Source of the DNA: Syncephalis plumigaleata
Lineage: Eukaryota; Zoopagomycota; Zoopagomycetes; Zoopagales; Piptocephalidaceae
Reading direction: 5' to 3'
NCBI GenBank assembly: GCA_025201365.1
Contig: JAIXMF010000021.1
Span: 62,001 to 126,000 of the forward strand
DNA length: 64,000 bases
Shown: piece by piece, positions 10,044-22,739 of the stretch
Layout: each line of letters begins with the position of its first letter
Position numbering within the stretch: the stretch's first letter is position 1
Notes under the pieces: model-generated
Databases searched by the model: none
Seen by the model: only the letters and a program-made list of their open reading frames with translations
What the model was told of the DNA's origin: nothing
Position numbers and translations under genes: made by a program

Positions 10044-11706
10044 GTATAGTATATATAAATATAAATATAAAAGTGCATGTGTATATCAATAAAGTTTATT
10101 AAATCCATTGAACGTCATTGATGTGTATAGAAATGTACAATAAGTGTACGATAGATCATTAATTCAGTTAATAGTAGCAAATGAATCAGTTAATTATTCA
10201 AGGTCATGCAAGTTTATACGTTGAATGCAATGGTTGTAACAGTAATAACAATGAATACTTCTTTAGAATAGATAACGGTTTTTTTTCCGCTATTGTTGAC
10301 ATTATCGCTTCACTTCCTCTTACTCAGCCATCCACACGTGTGTGTTTATCCTTTTTCTTCTTAAATAATTTGCCATCATTAAAATAATAACATAACTTTG
10401 CAATATCATCATAGCTATGCACTATAAGGCGTGACCGCTCACCATTGGCAAACCACCTTGACCCATTCTTTCTTCTTGATACTAAAAATAGCCAAAGGAT
10501 TGCACATTAGAGGGGAAAAGGGAGCATGGCGATTTGTATTCACATACCCTGAAGAATAAAGAAAGATAACGAGATGCCGGTGCCGATGCTGATGTTGCAA
10601 TGTCTGCAAAGTTGGAAGCATTGTCATTGCAATTATTCGTCTTGTTCTAGTGACATTTGCATTGTCAATAATGCTTCTATTTGCCATGAGTAATACCGAG
10701 TTTATTATTGTAGTGTTTTAGCAATTAGAATTGAATTCTAACATGCGGCAGATCAAACATACTCCCTTTTTTATTTTGACGCACAATGTATGTACTTGTT
10801 GATGCATACATACATAGAGAAAGAAAGAGAAAGAGAGAGAGAGGCGATGATAATGGTGTTTAGGGTGAACAAGTGTGCGCAGACGACGCGTCCCTCACTC
10901 ATTCGCTCGTTCATTCACTTGTTCACTCGCACACTCATCTGTACATTGTTTCACAGCGCATCCTTGATCTCCTAACCACGAACCAGTGTGACACCTTGTT
11001 CATTGTTGTTGTTGTTGCTGTTGTTGTCACGATTGTTACGGTTTTTTGTTATGCTTATTGTTGCTGTTGCATCCACCACCATCATCTACCACTGCTATTA
11101 GTACTATTGCTACTACTGCTATCGCATTTGTTATTGTTATTGGCATTGTTATTGTTCTTATTACTATTGTTGTTGTTTGTTGTTGTTGTTGTTGTGATGG
11201 TGATCCATGTTACAACAAGTACTTTTTAATAAGCTCATACCCTGTGATAAAAAGTATGAGGATTGTGTAATCTACCACAGGTAAACATTATTTGTCGGTA
11301 TTTTGGTCCATATCTCTCTCTCTCTTGTCCACCTGAACTGCATCGAGCATCGTCGCGTCCATTGCTTGTTGGACGGGAACGATACTTTAAACTGCGTATA
11401 CCCTTTCTTCTTCTATTATCATCATCATCTTTTATCTTTGCATCGCTGCTTCCAAGTGCTCGCACCAGGTCAATAGCGCTCTTTTTTCCTGCATCTTGTC
11501 GGGGATCCCTTTAGCATGACATTGAACTTTTGACATTACCTATTTCTCTATCTCATTTAATAGCTTACCTTCACTTTCCTATCGCTTGACAACCGACAAC
11601 AACAACATCATCATCACTATTATCATCACTATTATCATCACTATTATTATCATTATCATCATCATCGCATATTGATCGGTCGGTTGAGTCGCATTATTCG
11701 CTCTTA

Positions 11707-11737
<31 letters not shown>

Positions 11738-12215
11738 GCTAGTTACTCGGCCATTTCGTTGCCAGCCTTTATTGTCTATTTGGATACATGTCAACCGGAT
11801 TGCTACTTATCCTAGGATAGTTACTTTTTTGCTTGTTTTTGTTTCTTTCTTTCTTCTTCTTTCTTTACTACTATTGCCACTACTACTACTACTACTACTA
11901 CTACTATTGCTGCTTATTTCATTCTTCATACTCAGCAATTAAACATTGCTCTTGTAGTTCATTATCGTCTCTACTCCTTTTTTCATATATCATCTTGTAA
12001 TTTAATATACACACGCGCACTCACTCACTCACTCACTCATACATATTTAATATCTAACATCTAATATCTATATCGATTATTTAGTATACTACTACTACTA
12101 CTAGTTAACCTATTTGTAAGCCATAATATCATTATCACTTTTATCTATTATTCATTATTTGTTCCCATTTGTTCTCTTCTTTATTGCAGTCAACTTTTTA
12201 ATCCTCCTTGTCGTC
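10044..12215. other. Low-complexity spacer, LINE to MT3
   Basis: No protein gene seen. AATAAAG near 10086, formerly close to MT2, may be the original MT2 polyadenylation signal. Simple repeats dominate: GTT/GCT and TTA runs at 11000-11200, a CT run near 11705-11740, ACT near 11880 and ACTC near 12020. A splice-acceptor-like TTATTGCAG ends at 12189, 27 bp before the MT3 start, so MT3 may have a 5'-UTR intron. Apparent ORFs here are translations of repeats. Confidence 0.5.
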
Positions 12216-13609
12216 ATGGGTAATACCACGTCTAAGCGTCATCCTATCAATCATAATAATGTGGTGTTTAATATCAAAAAGGGAACAGCGTTACCATTGT
12301 CAGACTGTCATTCAACGTGTGCACCTAGCAACAACACGTCTACTACGCATCCATGCGCCCAGCCAACGACAGCATTTGTACAAACTATCACCGATGCATT
12401 ATCAAATCGTTTACCTCGAAAGAAGAGTAATCGATCTTTACGAAGCGTGAATAGCGAGAATAGCAGTTGCAATTATGACTTGACCGATCCATTGGGACGT
12501 CATTTCTGGTGGATCGCCCATAAGCAATGTAATTCCGGCATCCCACTCTCGCTTTCAACGAGTAACCTCCTACTGACTGACTCGACGAGCACGACACGAT
12601 TCTACGCGTTGATGAATGGTCTACGACGTAATAATAATAAAAAGATTCGACGCAATGCCTCGTCTTCAACATTGAACTCGATTACTATAGCAATGATGGC
12701 TGCTGCGAAGCGAGAGGTCGACGATGTCGATGTCAACATGGATACATTGCTAGACAAGTGGCCCATCACCGAGGAGGGACGACCATTGACGAAATCGCTA
12801 TGGAAGTATCAGCTTTATCTATTTGTACTAGGTGACTTGTTTATCGCTCCCGTGCTTAATTTGGCAAACGTACTTGATGTGGGGACAAGCGCGGGTGATT
12901 GGTCGCTTGCCGTGGCACGCGAGTTCCCTCATTGTCAGGTGGTTGGCATCGACTCGCAGGGCAACAACTATCCACACCAGCATTCCTGGCCTAATAATTG
13001 TCAATTCAAACATATTGACATCAGTCATGGTGAGTGAATCGATTGCGTAACTTTTCCTTACATATACCGTTTCGATTAATGCAATGCAAAAAAATAGGCC
13101 TGACCATTGACGCTAATCGATTCGACTTGATCCACTGGCGACATCACTTGACGAGTATTCCATCGGCGCACTGGCATTACTGCTTCTCGGAGTTGTTTCG
13201 TTGCACTCGCCCTGGCGGTTGGATACAGGTCACCGAGTCTGATGATCGTCATCTTGAATGCGGCCCGATAGCTGGTGCGATTAACATGCTCGTTCATCGT
13301 TTTGCTCTGGTGAACGACGTTGATCTCGAGTTGCTCCGCCATCTGGATGATGTGTTACGAGCGGCTGGATTTGTCAACGTCGAACGAACGATGATATCAT
13401 TGCCTATCGGCAGGTGGGGTGGTCAAGTGGGCGAGCTACTTTTACAGGACAACATCGAGAAGCTCCAAACCCATCGAAAGGCCATGCTTGAGGAGGGCAT
13501 CACCTCCGAGGAGGAGATAGACTGGCTCTTGGCAGGCTACGAACGTGAAGCGAACATGACCCAGGCATACTACAATGTTTGTATCTATACGGCACAACGT
13601 CCAAAATAG
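12216..13609 (+). CDS. MT3: putatively N-myristoylated LaeA-like methyltransferase
   Basis: 441-aa paralog in two exons, 12216-13029 and 13098-13609. I start at MGNTTSKRHP (Gly2, Ser6, Lys7, Arg8) rather than at an upstream in-frame Met, because the upstream codons cross a splice-acceptor-like TTGCAG and the MGxxxSK start recurs in the paralogs. About 200 residues of Ser/Thr/Asn-rich extension precede the core. Motif I is VLDVGTSAGDW, with the middle Gly of GxGxG replaced by Ser; the beta-2 end is VVGID; then FDLIHWR, CTRPGGWIQV, GRWGGQVGELLL and the terminal strand VCIYTAQRPK. Of the shared introns only the phase-1 one before the GLT block remains; the motif-I intron is lost. Substrate unknown. 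Confidence 0.85.
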
Positions 13610-14812
13610 CGGGCAGCTTATATATATATATATATGTATATATATGCGTATATATATGTGCATAGTTGTACCAGTGTATTTAATTGATTCTAAAGCGCTG
13701 GTCGCTGTAATATTTGGTTCTATACGAGCGTATTCACTTTAATATTATTCAATAAACACAGTAAAACCATTATACCAATGTACGTGTCAAACCATGCCAA
13801 CTAAACAATAGTCCAATGATTTAGCAAATGTATATCATTGAATATACTTTAGTTCGTACTCTTGTATACTAGGCAATAAAAGTAGCAAGTCATTGTAACC
13901 GTATCAACTAGTATTTCTCCTTCTATATCCTTTCTCTCTCTCCATGTGGGTGTGTACCACATTCATGTTTTTGGCAAATCTATTCAGTTTTATTGTACAT
14001 ATGAAATCTTACTAATCGGTCAAGTATTCATGTTTACCGTGTAGCCAAAACAGGGAGATATGTGCATTTCACATTGCATACGAACAAGTCGTGTCATTGT
14101 TTCCGGCAAATATGCTGGGAATCCATAGTTTACAGATGTCACGCCTTGACCATTGACGATGTGGCTATATGGGTTTATCCGACCATTATTACTATCACTA
14201 TCACTACCATTAAATAGAATAGAGCTTACCAGCTGGGTATACGTACAACCAAGCGGTAAAGTATCAATGTCATTCCGCTAATCAGATTGCTTCTAATGCA
14301 ATATCTGCATTGCATATCAAGCATGCTCGCTCCAAGGCGATAACCTGCTGCACCACCGTCCTTATTCTTTTTTCAATTCTTGTCCCTCCCCTTTTTTCTC
14401 CTCTCTTTTACTTACGTGCTCGTTCACTATTTGTGCCGAAACCTTGACACATTATCACTGTAAGCGTCCACCTACTCCTATCTGGTCTGTACGTTTCTCC
14501 GGACGTGTAGCACCGCCGGTGTGACTAATATTGATTCAAGGGATAAGAAATTGCGTTGCATTGATTTCAAAGATATATAGTTTTCTTCTGACAGCAAGAG
14601 TTCCAATATCCATTGAATTACACCTTACAAAAGTCAACAATCAATCAATCAATCAATCAATCGTCATCATCATCATCATCGTCATCAATCATCGCTTGTT
14701 CGTGTGTATGTCGTGAGTGTGAATAGTATTACATCAAAGGTGGCCTAACTACTCCTCGGTGGATATCCGTTCAAATTATCATTACCATTATCACTGTCGA
14801 ATTATCGATAAT
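13610..14812. other. Spacer MT3-MT4
   Basis: No gene seen. A TA-rich tract at 13620-13660 follows the MT3 stop and AATAAA occurs near 13751. An AATC run (14637-14662) and CAT runs precede MT4. Confidence 0.45.
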
Positions 14813-16005
14813 ATGGGTAATCATCAAAGCAAAAAGCGTCGACCTTATAGAGGTAGTGACACGCAAAGTGAACGTATGTATATGATGAAAAATGAGTATG
14901 TAAATGAACAAGTTCTAAGAGACAGTTGCACGAATGTTACAAAATGAAATAGGATCAGTGAGCAATGAGCGACGTGAAAATGGATACATTCTCGAAATGA
15001 GCATAGAGGAGATTGACCGGTAGGTGTTTTGTCACGAGCGAACCATCTAAGCTAGCGTTAAAACCAACGAATATCACACATACGCATACGCAACAATAGA
15101 CTGAATCATATTCACAATGTGTTCGTCGACATTAGTGGCACATTACACCACGTTTCACTTGACAATCCACGACACGTAGTTGATATCGGTAGTGGTACCG
15201 GTATATGGATGAAGGTAAGAATGAAGCAGTTGTACAAAGTGTTGTCTTCACTCAGCATACGTAACACACACATGTATATGTAGAATATGGCCATGAAGTT
15301 TCCTGACACTCAGTTTCACGGCGTTGACTTGTTCGTCGACGTATGCCAAGAGCACATCCTACCCAATTGTAAATACATCCAGCATAATGTATTCAATGGT
15401 AATGTAGGGCGATGCCTAGCATGTACACCGAGCTAATCCTCCGTATAGGCCTGCCATTTGGCGAGCAGTCTATCGACTATGTGCATCAGCAATTGTTCAA
15501 TATCGTGGTGCGTACCGAACAATGGCCGCAACTATGTGCCGATTATTATCGCGTGCTTGCACCGGGCGGTCAAGTTGAAATAGCGGAGATCGATGGCACT
15601 CAGTTGTCCAAGGGTCCTGCCGCTCAGCGTATGGAGAACTGGATAATGCAGTCATTGAAGCAGCGTCAACTAGACTTGGGCGACATCCATCGATTGCCGC
15701 AACTACTTGCCGACACGGGATTCATCGGGATCGAACATCGAATCATTAGTATACCCACTGGATGTACCGCAGGAAAGTACGGCGAGATGGCATGGCTCGG
15801 TTGGAATAGCTTTGCGCGTATTATGCTGCCGCTACTGCTAGATGACGGCGTTGCCGCCTGGGAGTTCGAGCAAACGATGCTGGAATGGCAGCGTGAAGTC
15901 AAGGAACTGCCGAGTATCACTCAACTTCATGTCTACTCAGCTCGTCGTCCTGGTAGCGCGACGACACCTTCTCAAACCGCGTATACCGACACAGATCGAT
16001 GGTAG
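14813..16005 (+). CDS. MT4: short, putatively N-myristoylated methyltransferase with canonical motif I
   Basis: The shortest paralog, 304 aa in five exons: 14813-14873, 14953-15019, 15100-15214, 15284-15398 and 15449-16005; all phases agree. It starts MGNHQSKKRRP, a strong myristoylation-plus-polybasic signal. The N-terminal extension is only about 43 residues, so this is nearly the bare enzyme. Motif I VVDIGSGTGIW is the only copy in the array with the full D-x-G-x-G-x-G. The beta-2 acid is GVD; then IDYVHQQ and LAPGGQVEI. The WGG motif is diverged (TAGKYGEMAW). It ends HVYSARRPG plus a short tail. It holds all three introns shared among the paralogs plus one of its own in the extension. Confidence 0.85.
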
Positions 16006-18381
16006 TACGGGTCGATGAATCCATCCAACTCTAATACAATAATACGAGATGCTTGTTCACCTCTTATTAGACAAGCACTCTGCTATAAATTATTCTACAA
16101 CCATTGTAACCGGGGATCATCACATGACGATGCGTGTACGCCCTATGTACACACACACATACGATATGGCCTTTTCATTCCATTCGTAACACACACACAC
16201 ACACACATATATATATATGTATTTATACGTATAAATTGTCAATTTGTATAGAATAGCATGTAATGTGTAAATACACACACACACACACACTAAGAGCGAT
16301 GAACACATGCCTAACCATGTTTGGAGTATTATAATTATAAAACACAATATTGACAACCGAGCGAATAATGAATGCTTTAATCGCCAGAGTACGGTCAGAT
16401 ATACGAGCCATATGTATCCCCTTCATGTTCACCTATTCTCTATGGTACGAGAATGTTTTAAATTATCAAATGAGCATCATGCGTGTAATCTATACTCTAA
16501 TACGGATTGCTAGATGTATCGTTCTTGACGTGGTATAATGGGGCATATCAGTTACACCTAGCACTACCACGGTTATCTGGTCATTGTAGACCGCGTGTTT
16601 TTGCCATCAAAACAAGCAATTGGCCTTTCCGCTTCCTCATTTCTTTCTATCGAATCGGTAAATTGTACAACACCGTATCTACACGTTCCTATCTGGTCAT
16701 TGATGGTATGGCAGGGAGAACAAGCGCGTGCTATCACGAAGTTCAATGTGTAGATAATTAGCAGATGACAGCGATCATCGGTCTGCTCGATTCCGATATC
16801 ATTTGGCACTTGTCTATTTAAGCCTGCATGTAACGTAAGACGATCCATTAATGTTGTATTCAACTATTGCCGTTGTAATAAGATTATTGCGTAATATTGT
16901 AATTTATCAGCTAGGCAAGATTAACTATTTATAGACTATAGCATTCCTCACTATCATCTATATGTCATTGCCTTTCTTTCTTGCTTGCTTATTTGTTATA
17001 ACTAAATGACTGATTGCATCGTCATTGACATTAGTGTCTGTAGCATCATTCTAGGCTAATTTGCATCATTGAAGCACCATGTTTCATGCTAGCATTCTAC
17101 TTTCCTTTTTCCACGATTAGTTTCACGAAGTTCACGCGTTACCTTTGTCGTATGATAGACGGCATTCGCTATTCGTTCGCCTTTTCTCGTCTCCTAACTG
17201 TACCCCTCAATGAAGCAATACCTACCGCCTAATTTCTCGCTTTCTCTCCCTCGTCCTTTCCCCGCTTTCTTTATGCTTATCTTGAGTGTCATCGGGAACA
17301 TGACTGGTGGATTCAACTTTTTGCGCGTCCCATAAAGAATACATGCGGATTCGGCACAATATGCACGTGGTGACGCGATTCAGCGGTTGTTCCACGGCAC
17401 TCTTATTTGTTGCCTAATTTTAAGCAATCACCACTAAACAGAGGGTGCCTGCGTTGTACACGGTCAGAGAAGAATGAGCTCATCTCCTCATCAGAACAGT
17501 TCTATACATCATTCTATTGTCTGGATAGAACTTGCCGCTGTTTCAGTATCAAAGCACCGCGGCCTGTTCTTCCGTGAGCGTCGTTCTATTTAACCAACGC
17601 CTAACGTGCTCGCCTATTATTCGTATTATTCATCCGGTTATGCATCCCACTCAATTAAACTAACGACCTTTTATTCTGTTTTACTGATATTATTTCATAC
17701 GATTTACGAATTAAAAGCATTAGCAAGCTAAATGACAAATTAGCAAACCTGGACCTAATAATAATATCGCTATTACTTTAATCGAATTACAATTTTGACT
17801 CATTACCATTACAATACGCGCACGCAAGTAAGTATACTCGCTAATAATCGTAAGAGTAAAATGTGTTCTGTGTTTCATTCTTGTTTCTTCTTTTGCTCGT
17901 TAATCCGTTATAAGCATTATTATATACTTGACTGCACGTAGACTGCTATCCCTTTTTTTGTTCTGCTTTTGACATCATCTAAAGTAGATAGTGATGTGTG
18001 CTCCATTTGCAAATTGACATGTTGTAATACATATTGTCATTTCAGTGGTTGTTCATTATTTCCATCATATGATATTAATTCTTTATTATATATATTCCTT
18101 TGACAATTATATTATAGTCTCCTGGTTTGTTACGCAAGTGATATTATCACAATCTGACGACAGAGTTATCAGCATCATTCCCTCCTACTAGCTGACCGAC
18201 TACTCGACGAATTAAACAGTATCGCATACTATTATCGGTGTAGTGCTTTTGGAAGCCAGCGACTAACATAAAATCAATCCAATTGATAATAGTAACTAAA
18301 CGTCAAGGAAAAGATTATAACGCTTTTAAACTTGCAATAGCGTATCCATCACGTTTACTTTATTCCGCATTCTGTTTTGTC
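16006..18381. other. Spacer MT4-MT5
   Basis: 2.4 kb without a convincing gene on either strand. CA/TA tracts lie at 16190-16219 and 16270-16291. I saw no methyltransferase motif that would mark a decayed seventh copy, but short remnants could be missed by eye. Confidence 0.45.
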
Positions 18382-20869
18382 ATGCCAATGCCCGATCCTT
18401 TTTGGTCTTTATCACCGTCGTCGTTGTCGTCGTTGTCGTCGTCCGCATTACCGTCATCCTCCCCGCCAGTTTCAAGTCCCTTGGCCAATGCATCCTATAG
18501 ACATTTAAGCGCAACCACCATATCATCCACCACTACCACTATCACCACCGCGAGAACCGTGAAATATCGCAGTTCATACGCGACACTATTAAGGAAACCC
18601 AAGTCTATTAAGATAGTGCATCCTACTCTACGCGAGCAAGATGATTCACCGTCAAATGCTCGCCAAGCGAAATCATCACGTCGACTGTCAGCAATGGCGA
18701 CCGAGAAGTTGCGTCGTATCGGTAGAAGCATGCGTTTCTGGCGTCATTGCTTCTTTATCGCTGATCTCCCGACAAGTAGAAGCAGTGGTAGTAGTAGCAA
18801 TACGCCTGCCATGAGAAGATGTCCCATGCAAACGCAACCCGCTTACAAGACCACCATCGTATCCAAGCCCACTTCATCCATGCAAAGTACCATTCATGCC
18901 AAATACTCGAGCTACGAGAGCTGGGCGTCCGATCAGCCTTTATATCTTCAGGATGATTATACCACGGATGTTTCCGTATTCTACGATTGGTACGCGAGTC
19001 CAAACACCGAGAAAGACCAGTTTACCGCGTCATTCTACGTCGACGATAGTATCGCCTATTCCTGCGATAATTTGTCCATGCCATCTCATAGAATCTCCCG
19101 CACCTACTCGGGCACCTGTCTTTCCAATAAGAATCATAACCATACAAATCGCCTTCTAGACGCGCAGCCATCATTACCGCCATCACCATTACCGCCATCA
19201 TCATTACCATTACCATTATCATTATCATCGTCATCGTCATCGTCATCGTCATCATTATATAGTAGAAATCGTCACATGTCAGCGGGAGCTGGCGACAGGA
19301 GTAGGCAATCATCACGTCTGCCTCCATTGCCTCCGTCGCCGAAAACGGCCGATTGCTTTCCTGGTCCATCATCGAGTATCACGCAAGTAACATCCGGTCC
19401 ATCATCGTTGCCATTATCGATGGTGTCATCACATGCGGTTATGCAGTCTCCGGTGGTGGTCAAGCCACTCGAGTCGCGATCGGCATCGTCTAGAATGTCC
19501 CGTAAAGAGTCGTCTCATACGTTGAAATCAACTCGAAATAGCAGTCAGCATTCTTCACTCGACATCAATAGAGAGTTCACCCTAGCATCGCCGGCTACCA
19601 TGTCATCCGCCAGTAATTTCAACGAGTTTGTGCAATCTTCTCTAACTGCAGGCGGAAATAAACTGCGCAAACGTTCGACTACTCAAATGAGTATTCATCC
19701 TCAGCATCGTGGTATATCCACGCCCATATTGCCTGAAACGCCGCGTCGCTCAACCAACACTGCACCTTGTAGTCGTAATGTAAGCATCGACTTGGTCATG
19801 CTTAGTCCGAGTGATACGATCGCTTCCCTCCCCGTTAGTCGGCATGGAAGTGTTAATAGTGCAGCCAGTGCTCACTCATCAAGACGCAAAAGTGTCGACA
19901 CGGCACGATCAACGCCCTGCAGTTCTAAGCGTAGATTCCGGAACAAATCCGCATTACCGGCTATTACGATTAAAGATCAACATGAATTAGATCGGTACGT
20001 GTTATGATTATTGCCATTTATTTACTATAATATTTATTCTCTTTACATTAGACAAGACCAATTGCACTATTTGTTGCGCACTTTCCTACACAATAATCAT
20101 TTAGCATTTATCAATACTACCGGCAACATACTTGACATCATGACTGGTTCAGGCGTGTGGGCACTAGAAATGGCTTCGGAATATCCCGCCTGTCAGGTTC
20201 ATGGTGTGGATTTACTGCCGGCACAACCCTCGCACGTCTTACCGCCCAACTGCCACTTTCGCTTAACCATTAGTATGACCGGTAAGTTTGCTCATCTACC
20301 TATGTAAGCAAACTAATTATTTGCTATTTTATTATCATTATTATCAATCATCACTCCTAGCCTTACCTTATCAGAATGATGAATTCGAGTATCTACACCA
20401 TCGATTCGTTGCTCTACATGTCCCGCGGGAAATACAACCGGCCTATTGGCATGAATGCTACCGTGTATGTAAGCACGGTGGTATTATCGAAGTGCAGGAG
20501 CGTAACATGGTCATGCGTAATGTGGGCGAGATAGGTCAGCAGATTAACATTTGGCTCGGTAGTATTCTTATACATCAGAATGGTATTCCGCTTGCCGTTC
20601 AAGAGATCGCGAACGATATCAAATGCGCAGGCTTCCACATACTAGACACGCAAGAATTACCGGTGGCCGTCGGACAATGGGCAGGTAACATGGGTGCGGC
20701 AGGCTTTGCGGAAATTCGTAGCTTTCTCGAGGAACATCGCGAATATCTTGTGCGTCTATTTACACTGGAAGACGGCGAGTTTGACCATTTACTAGCCGAC
20801 TGGCAGACAGAGATCAACACTTATCGTACTGTCTGGACATTGCAAGTGATTATCGCACGTAAAATATAA
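18382..20869 (+). CDS. MT5: LaeA-like methyltransferase with long Ser-rich N-terminus
   Basis: 783-aa paralog; exons 18382-19994, 20052-20281 and 20361-20869. The start is the first in-frame ATG (MPMPDPFW); upstream frame is open but has no ATG. Unlike MT2, MT3, MT4 and MT6 it has no MGxxxS/T start. About 535 residues of Ser/Pro/Thr-rich, low-complexity sequence precede the core, with Ser runs and several Arg/Lys-Ser-Ser patches that could be phosphorylated. Core: ILDIMTGSGVW (first motif-I Gly is Met), VHGVD, FEYLHHR, CKHGGIIEV, GQWAGNMG and the final strand LQVIIARKI. The ELDR/Q junction intron (phase 2) is shared with MT2 and MT4; the motif-I intron is absent. The true 5' end could lie upstream in an unrecognised exon. 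Confidence 0.78.
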
Positions 20870-22739
20870 GCTATTCATTAGAGTATGCGATACTCCAGAG
20901 TAGTCATACCATTGCCAATTTTAAATATAATCAGTCTGTCAAGTCTGTTTATCGTTTTGCTTAACTCGTACTATCATTTCTATCATTATCTTCATTGTTT
21001 ATTCATTAAATGTAACATCGAATCATGATGTGAAACATTGTTTATTTACTGTTATACTACATGCGTGTAATGTTTTCCTTTAACTTGGTCGATTGGCAAA
21101 GCTATATTTATACATACATACATACATACATACAGGACATTCCTGTTTGAATAAATAGAATAATCCATGACAACAAGTTTACAATGGAGGTATACATACA
21201 CACGGACATGGACACGGACACACGATTGTTACCAATTGATCATATGCTTGGTATTAGTCATATGTCAGCCTTTGGCTGAATGAATTGCCGCGGACAAGCA
21301 TTAACAAAGCGTAACACTCAATTCGAATAATGAATACATTCACGAATATTCTATGCATTTTCATTGTTCTCAAAGCTTGATGAATCTACAAAATGAATAA
21401 TGAAGAATAAAGAAAGGTGATGGTACGCATCTAGACCGGTCCATGGACGTGCACGATCGTTACTAGTGGCTCAATTCCCCCCTCCCCCCCATTCACTCAT
21501 TTGCATGCCTCGACTGTAATGCAACGGATGTTTCTATAGGAAACTTTAACACTGTCGTGCCAATCATTCTGCAAAAAAGGACTGAGTAAACCATGCATTC
21601 TTGTAAGTGATGGCGAGTGCATATCGCGTGTCACTACCATAATCACCACACGCACACGTGTGTATATGTACATGCCTATCATTGGCTATCTGTACATGTG
21701 GGTTGGACAATGTTTCGTAATGTCCCTCCATTTATGCAAAATGAGAGAGGAGAGAGGAGAGAGGAGGATAGGTGGACAGGTCAAGCGACAAGTAAACCGG
21801 ATAAATTCGCATGCATCAAACGCTGCACTGGCATGACAATGAAGATACGACGATTACCTTCCATAGTTAACAGTTCAACTTTACTATCCATTCAGTAGCA
21901 ACTGCAATATCATCAATATCATTGATTACATTCATTTCCTTACGTACTGCGCGCTCTTTCCTTTCTATTCTTTTTTAACCATACTCTCATCCTGCGATAT
22001 TCATCATCTCCATCATCTTCTTCATCTTCATCAGTATTACTAGCCATCTGTATTGCTGGCACATTACTACATACATACCAATTTCTCCCATCGTTTATTA
22101 GTATACTCGCATACTAGTGTATACATCATTAATGTGCTACCGTGCTCATATGCATTGATTGTTCACGCACATACACTATCGTTCACAGTTGCTCGGCAAA
22201 TTAAGTGACTAGCTTCTAAGCAATACAAATGAGAACCTTGAGACGTCGCTAACTGCATCGGCGCCTTGTATTTGCATATCCCTTCTACTCATAGCGGTAC
22301 ACGATAGCAGACGTATAATCATTGATCATCTATAAAAGTGTTTCCTACGCTATCATCACATCTCGCTTTCTCCTTCATCATTCTCGGATTGTACTGCCAG
22401 GTTTATGTATCATCTTGTTTCTTCTTTCGTCAGTTGCTAATTGTGCGTGTGCAATCACAACTAGGTTGACTAATTATCATATTTTGCAATTAACTATTAT
22501 TTCCATTTATTGTCATTTATTACCAAGTTACAACATCGGAGTTTCATTACTCATACTGACTTTTTTCTCTTGTCCCTTGCCTTTTCCTTGCCCTTCCTTG
22601 CCTATTGTGAGCGATAAATATTAGTCCTTCTTTTGTTTAATAACCAAAAGTGCTAGCACTTTATTATCCTCTACCTTTCTTCACTACGACTACGACGACA
22701 ACGACAACGACAACGACTGCTATTCCACCTCATTCGAAC
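20870..22739. other. Spacer MT5-MT6
   Basis: No gene seen. A TACA repeat lies at about 21111-21135 and a GAGAGAG tract near 21750. The last 400 bp are pyrimidine-rich with a possible long leader for MT6; a 100-codon ORF at 22322-22624 has no family resemblance and probably is leader sequence. Confidence 0.45.

Noticed and set aside
10000-10108. Upstream extension of LINE ORF1 by 52 codons
   Set aside because: The extra codons run through the target-site duplication into flanking DNA, so they cannot belong to the element.
10873-11270. 118-codon and 74-codon ORFs of Val/Leu/Ile runs
   Set aside because: Direct translations of GTT, TTA and ATT trinucleotide repeats.
22650-22739. Extending MT6 upstream through its in-frame Thr-rich codons
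   Set aside because: The Thr run comes from ACG/ACA repeats in the leader; MGQSNTK at 22740 matches the paralogs' starts.
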